Program-made: the position numbers and the translations under genes
Assembly: GCA_023404805.1 (NCBI GenBank)
Contig: JAEYAL010000319.1
Location: forward strand, 1-8,716
Length of the DNA stretch: 8,716 nucleotides
DNA from: Actinomycetes bacterium
GTDB taxonomy: Bacteria; Actinomycetota; Thermoleophilia; Solirubrobacterales; Solirubrobacteraceae
Direction of reading: 5' to 3'
Shown here: in pieces, positions 7,135-8,716 of the stretch
Layout of the letters: every line of letters begins with the position of its first letter
Numbering within the stretch: position 1 is the first letter of the stretch
Notes under the pieces: generated by a model
Told to the model about the DNA's origin: nothing
Seen by the model: the letters and a program-made list of their open reading frames with translations, nothing else
Database searches by the model: none

Positions 7135-7200
7135 GGACCGCGGTCCAGTGTCGCTTTGCGACCCGGAAGTCGAATCTGTTTGCCGGTGCATCGCAGATGC
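7135..7200. other. Cluster of short palindromes and hairpins in the intergenic region
   Basis: GGACCGCGGTCC (7135-7146) is a perfect 12-nt palindrome. GTCGC-ttt-GCGAC (7150-7162) and GCATC-gca-GATGC (7188-7200) are tight 5-bp hairpins with 3-nt loops. They lie between the end of the glycan gene run and the toxin-antitoxin promoter, so a role in transcription termination is possible. No T-tract follows any of them. No gene or RNA gene is visible between 7029 and 7221. Confidence 0.45.
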
Positions 7201-7221
7201 CCCGCGACCCCGGCCCGTTTG

Positions 7222-7247
7222 TGGACACATTTGGATGAATGTGTCCA
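7222..7247. promoter_or_regulatory. Probable operator (inverted repeat) of the toxin-antitoxin operon
   Basis: TGGACACATT and AATGTGTCCA are perfect 10-bp arms around the 6-nt spacer TGGATG. The site ends 18 bases before the antitoxin ATG and covers the -35 element. Phd/YefM-type antitoxins bind such palindromes to repress their own operon, and the toxin modulates this. The repeat is seen directly; binding is inferred. Confidence 0.75.
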
Positions 7248-7265
7248 TCGCGCTACGGTGGCGGC
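7231..7265 (+). promoter_or_regulatory. Promoter for the toxin-antitoxin operon, apparently leaderless
   Basis: The -35 candidate TTGGAT (7231-7236) is followed by a 17-nt spacer and the -10 candidate TACGGT (7254-7259). Six bases separate the -10 from the ATG at 7266, which puts the expected transcript start on or next to the start codon. Leaderless mRNAs with this layout are common in actinobacteria. No Shine-Dalgarno sequence precedes the ATG. Confidence 0.65.
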
Positions 7266-7562
7266 ATGGCCGATGTCGGAGTCCGAGCATTCAAGGCCGA
7301 CGTGAGCGGCTACCTCAAGCGCGCGGCGGCGGGCGAGCGCGTCCGCGTGACGAGCCACGGGCGCCCCCTCGTCGAGCTGATCCCGGCGGCGCCCGAGGAG
7401 CTCGACGACGGCTGGGAGGCGTCGATCAGGCGCCTGCGAGAGTCAGGCGTCGTCACGCCCGCACAGACGTCGTCCCGGTTCCTGCCGCGCCGCCGCTACA
7501 CGGCGACCGGGTCGCTTTCAGACGACATCGTCGCCGAGCGCGACCGTGAGCGCCGCTCATGA
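7266..7562 (+). CDS. vapB: Type II antitoxin, Phd/YefM family
   Basis: The start ATG 7266 gives 98 aa beginning MADVGVRAFKADVSGYLKR, which lines up with the family's usual N-terminus. The alternative ATG at 7239 would place its first codons inside the operator and upstream of the -10, so it is rejected. Residues about 1-40 are the Phd/YefM DNA-binding and dimerisation fold (VGVRAFKADVSGYL, then AAGERVRVTSHGRPLVELIP). Residues 45-98 are charged and probably flexible, the part that wraps and neutralises the toxin. It should bind the PIN toxin and repress its own promoter through the palindrome just upstream. The gene overlaps the toxin gene by ATGA (7559-7562), the usual arrangement for balanced synthesis. 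The symbol follows the PIN partner; the fold is Phd-like, not the AbrB-like fold of some VapB proteins. Confidence 0.88.
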   Translation: MADVGVRAFKADVSGYLKRAAAGERVRVTSHGRPLVELIPAAPEELDDGWEASIRRLRESGVVTPAQTSSRFLPRRRYTATGSLSDDIVAERDRERRS

Positions 7563-8074
7563 ACGGCGAGACGCTCTACGTCGACGCCAGTGCGGCGGTC
7601 AAGCTCTACGTCGAGGAGCCGGGATCGGATGAGGCGTTCGCGGCCATCGGCGACGCAGGCGCACTGGTGGCGAGTCGCGTGTTGTACACGGAGGTCGGTG
7701 CGGCGATTCCCCGAAGGCTCACTGCCAACCACGCAGCCGTAGCGCTCACGGCATGGGAACGCCTATGGACGGACTTCGACGTGGTCGAGGTCGACGCGCA
7801 CATCGCCACGCATGCGCTGTCGCTCGCGCAGTACCACGGGCTCGGCACGCTCGACGCGATCCATCTCGCCTCGGCGCTGCGCGTGCCTGCCGCGCCGATG
7901 CGCTTCGCGACCTGGGACAAGACATTGGCCGAAGCGGCGCACGCGGTCGGGCTGCGAACGATCCCAGACCTCGGGCGTGATCCCCGTCGAGTGCCGACAC
8001 CTGAGGAGGCCGCCATCGTCGCTGTCGCCGACGCCGAAGCGGATCTCCCCGCGCTGGCGCGCCAGTCGCCCTAG
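7559..8074 (+). CDS. vapC: VapC-like PIN-domain ribonuclease toxin
   Basis: This 171-aa protein starts at ATG 7559, overlapping the antitoxin stop. The four acidic residues of the PIN active site are in place: D9 (YVDASAAVKLY), E45 (LYTEVGAA), D99 (GTLDAIHLASAL) and D120 (ATWDKTLAEAA). They bind divalent metal and cut RNA; VapC toxins typically cleave tRNA or rRNA and stop growth when the antitoxin is lost. The PIN fold ends near residue 136. The remaining 35 residues, DLGRDPRRVPTPEEAAIV onward, are an acidic, Ala-rich extension beyond the usual 130-140 aa length. Codons here end in A/T more often than in the glycan genes, which fits acquisition by transfer. All key residues are present, so the toxin is probably active. 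The stop TAG (8072-8074) is followed within 3 nt by a hairpin. Confidence 0.92.
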   Translation: MNGETLYVDASAAVKLYVEEPGSDEAFAAIGDAGALVASRVLYTEVGAAIPRRLTANHAAVALTAWERLWTDFDVVEVDAHIATHALSLAQYHGLGTLDAIHLASALRVPAAPMRFATWDKTLAEAAHAVGLRTIPDLGRDPRRVPTPEEAAIVAVADAEADLPALARQSP

Positions 8075-8076
8075 GG

Positions 8077-8093
8077 CCCGCAGCCGCTGCGGG
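8077..8093. terminator. Hairpin between convergent genes, possible terminator
   Basis: CCCGCAGC-C-GCTGCGGG is a perfect 8-bp inverted repeat, realistically a 5-6 bp stem with a short loop, just after the toxin stop codon. The minus-strand glycosyltransferase ends at 8174, so the site lies between converging genes. No T-run follows on either strand, so a Rho-independent function is only possible. The rest of the gap, 8094-8173, shows nothing recognisable. Confidence 0.5.
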
Positions 8094-8173
8094 GGTGCAG
8101 CCGCGCTTGTCGCCGCATCTCGGAGCTGAAGAGCGTTCGCCGCGAAGGTCGTCGTCCAGCGGGCGCCCCTGGG

Positions 8174-8716
8174 TCACTCGCCGAGGCGGGCGAGCAGCGG
8201 CGCGTTCATCTTCGCGGCGGTCTGCTCGTGCGCCCAAGCGCGCAGCGCTTCGTCGGGCGCCGTCCGCCGTCCGCGCGCCGCGTGCAGCGCTGCGACGAGC
8301 CCGGCCGGGCCGTCAGCCCAGGTGACCGCGCGCTCCCAGGTGGCGCAGCCGGCGAGCGTGGGTGAGATCGACGGCCGCCCCAGGCGCGCGTACTTGAGAA
8401 TCCGGTTGGGCAGGCCGTAGTCGTTGAACTCGTCGACGGTGAACGGCACGAGGCCCGCGTCGGCCTCCGCGATCACGGCGGCGGCGTCGGCGTCGCTCAG
8501 GCGCCCGAGCCAGACCGCCTGCGGCGCCGCGCGAAGCCACTGGTAGTCGGCATCGCCGCCGACTTCGTCTTCGTGCCAGCTGCCCACCAACAGCAGGCGC
8601 AGCTCCGGGACCTCCTCGGCGGCGGCACGCAGCCACGCCCAGTCGGTGCGCCGGCCGAGGTGGCCGAGCGACACGGCGACGGGCGCGCTGGCGGGCGGCG
8701 GCCAGGCGGCGTTGGC
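8174..8716 (-). CDS. Glycosyltransferase group 1 (GT-B fold), C-terminal part, 5' partial
   Basis: The frame is open from the right edge of the window to the TGA at 8176-8174, giving 180 visible residues. A GTG at 8674 is internal: codons before it continue the same protein (ending PVAV before SLGHLGRRTDW). The visible part is the C-terminal Rossmann domain of a GT-B enzyme: a first strand plus turn (PVAVSLGHL), a helix, LRLLLVGS, the AVWLGRLSDAD segment, IAEADAGLVPF, and the donor-binding region FNDYGLPNRILKYARLGRPSIS. The P-x-R-x-x-K/E-Y-x-x-x-G-x-P pattern is typical of group 1 enzymes that add a sugar from a nucleotide-sugar in the cytoplasm. The acceptor and sugar are not readable. It converges on the toxin-antitoxin operon and probably belongs to a neighbouring polysaccharide cluster that continues to the right. 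Confidence 0.88.
   Translation of the reverse strand, partial: ANAAWPPPASAPVAVSLGHLGRRTDWAWLRAAAEEVPELRLLLVGSWHEDEVGGDADYQWLRAAPQAVWLGRLSDADAAAVIAEADAGLVPFTVDEFNDYGLPNRILKYARLGRPSISPTLAGCATWERAVTWADGPAGLVAALHAARGRRTAPDEALRAWAHEQTAAKMNAPLLARLGE

Noticed and set aside
7160..7190. tRNA T-arm-like string (AGTCGAATC) that might mark an attachment site
   Set aside because: No matching acceptor, anticodon or D-arm stems can be formed around it.
7239..7265. Upstream ATG as start of the antitoxin
   Set aside because: It falls inside the operator and upstream of the -10 element, and the extra nine residues do not match the family's N-terminus.
4905..7358. Minus-strand open frame of 817 codons covering the glycosyltransferase and the tandem repeat
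   Set aside because: Antisense shadow; the repeated peptide near its start simply reflects the DNA repeat. No ribosome site or domain supports it.

Overview
The window is very GC-rich with strong G/C bias at third codon positions, many GTG starts and genes packed with 4-base overlaps. This is typical of a high-GC actinobacterium. The gene set (LytR_C protein, histidine phosphatase, a membrane-anchored FlgD-Ig/dimethylformamidase-like protein, an O-antigen-ligase-family protein and a GT-C glycosyltransferase) suggests Thermoleophilia/Solirubrobacterales, but that placement is inferred from memory of similar gene sets and was not tested.

Region 1 (about 1-7028, + strand) is one run of five co-directional genes: (i) a LytR C-terminal-domain membrane protein, open at the left edge; (ii) a histidine-phosphatase-family enzyme; (iii) a single-pass membrane protein with two FlgD-like Ig domains and a glutamine-amidotransferase-like C-terminal part; (iv) a multi-pass O-antigen ligase/polymerase-family protein with a long disordered tail; (v) a GT39-like multi-pass glycosyltransferase. 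Three of the four junctions are GTGA overlaps (start GTG, stop TGA). The fourth (iii to iv) has a 4-base gap and a good Shine-Dalgarno sequence. The set looks like an operon for making or attaching a surface polysaccharide or glycan, joined to a LytR_C/phosphatase pair.

Region 2 (7029-7265) is intergenic. It begins with a roughly 35-bp tandem repeat whose first copy is the coding end of the glycosyltransferase. Several short hairpins follow, then a 10-bp inverted repeat overlapping a well-formed promoter whose predicted start falls on the next ATG.

Region 3 (7266-8074, + strand) is a complete type II toxin-antitoxin pair: a Phd/YefM-type antitoxin and a VapC-like PIN ribonuclease, joined by an ATGA overlap. 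The promoter appears leaderless and autoregulated.

Region 4 (8075-8716) has a hairpin between converging genes, then the C-terminal part of a minus-strand GT-B glycosyltransferase (group 1), open at the right edge.

The most unusual signal is inside genes. The GT39-like gene carries a 54-base, frame-preserving, nearly perfect palindrome (16-bp arms) in a hydrophilic loop. A second loop of the same gene and one in the phosphatase gene hold further hairpin-forming segments with atypical codon usage. These may be in-frame insertions of palindromic repeat elements.
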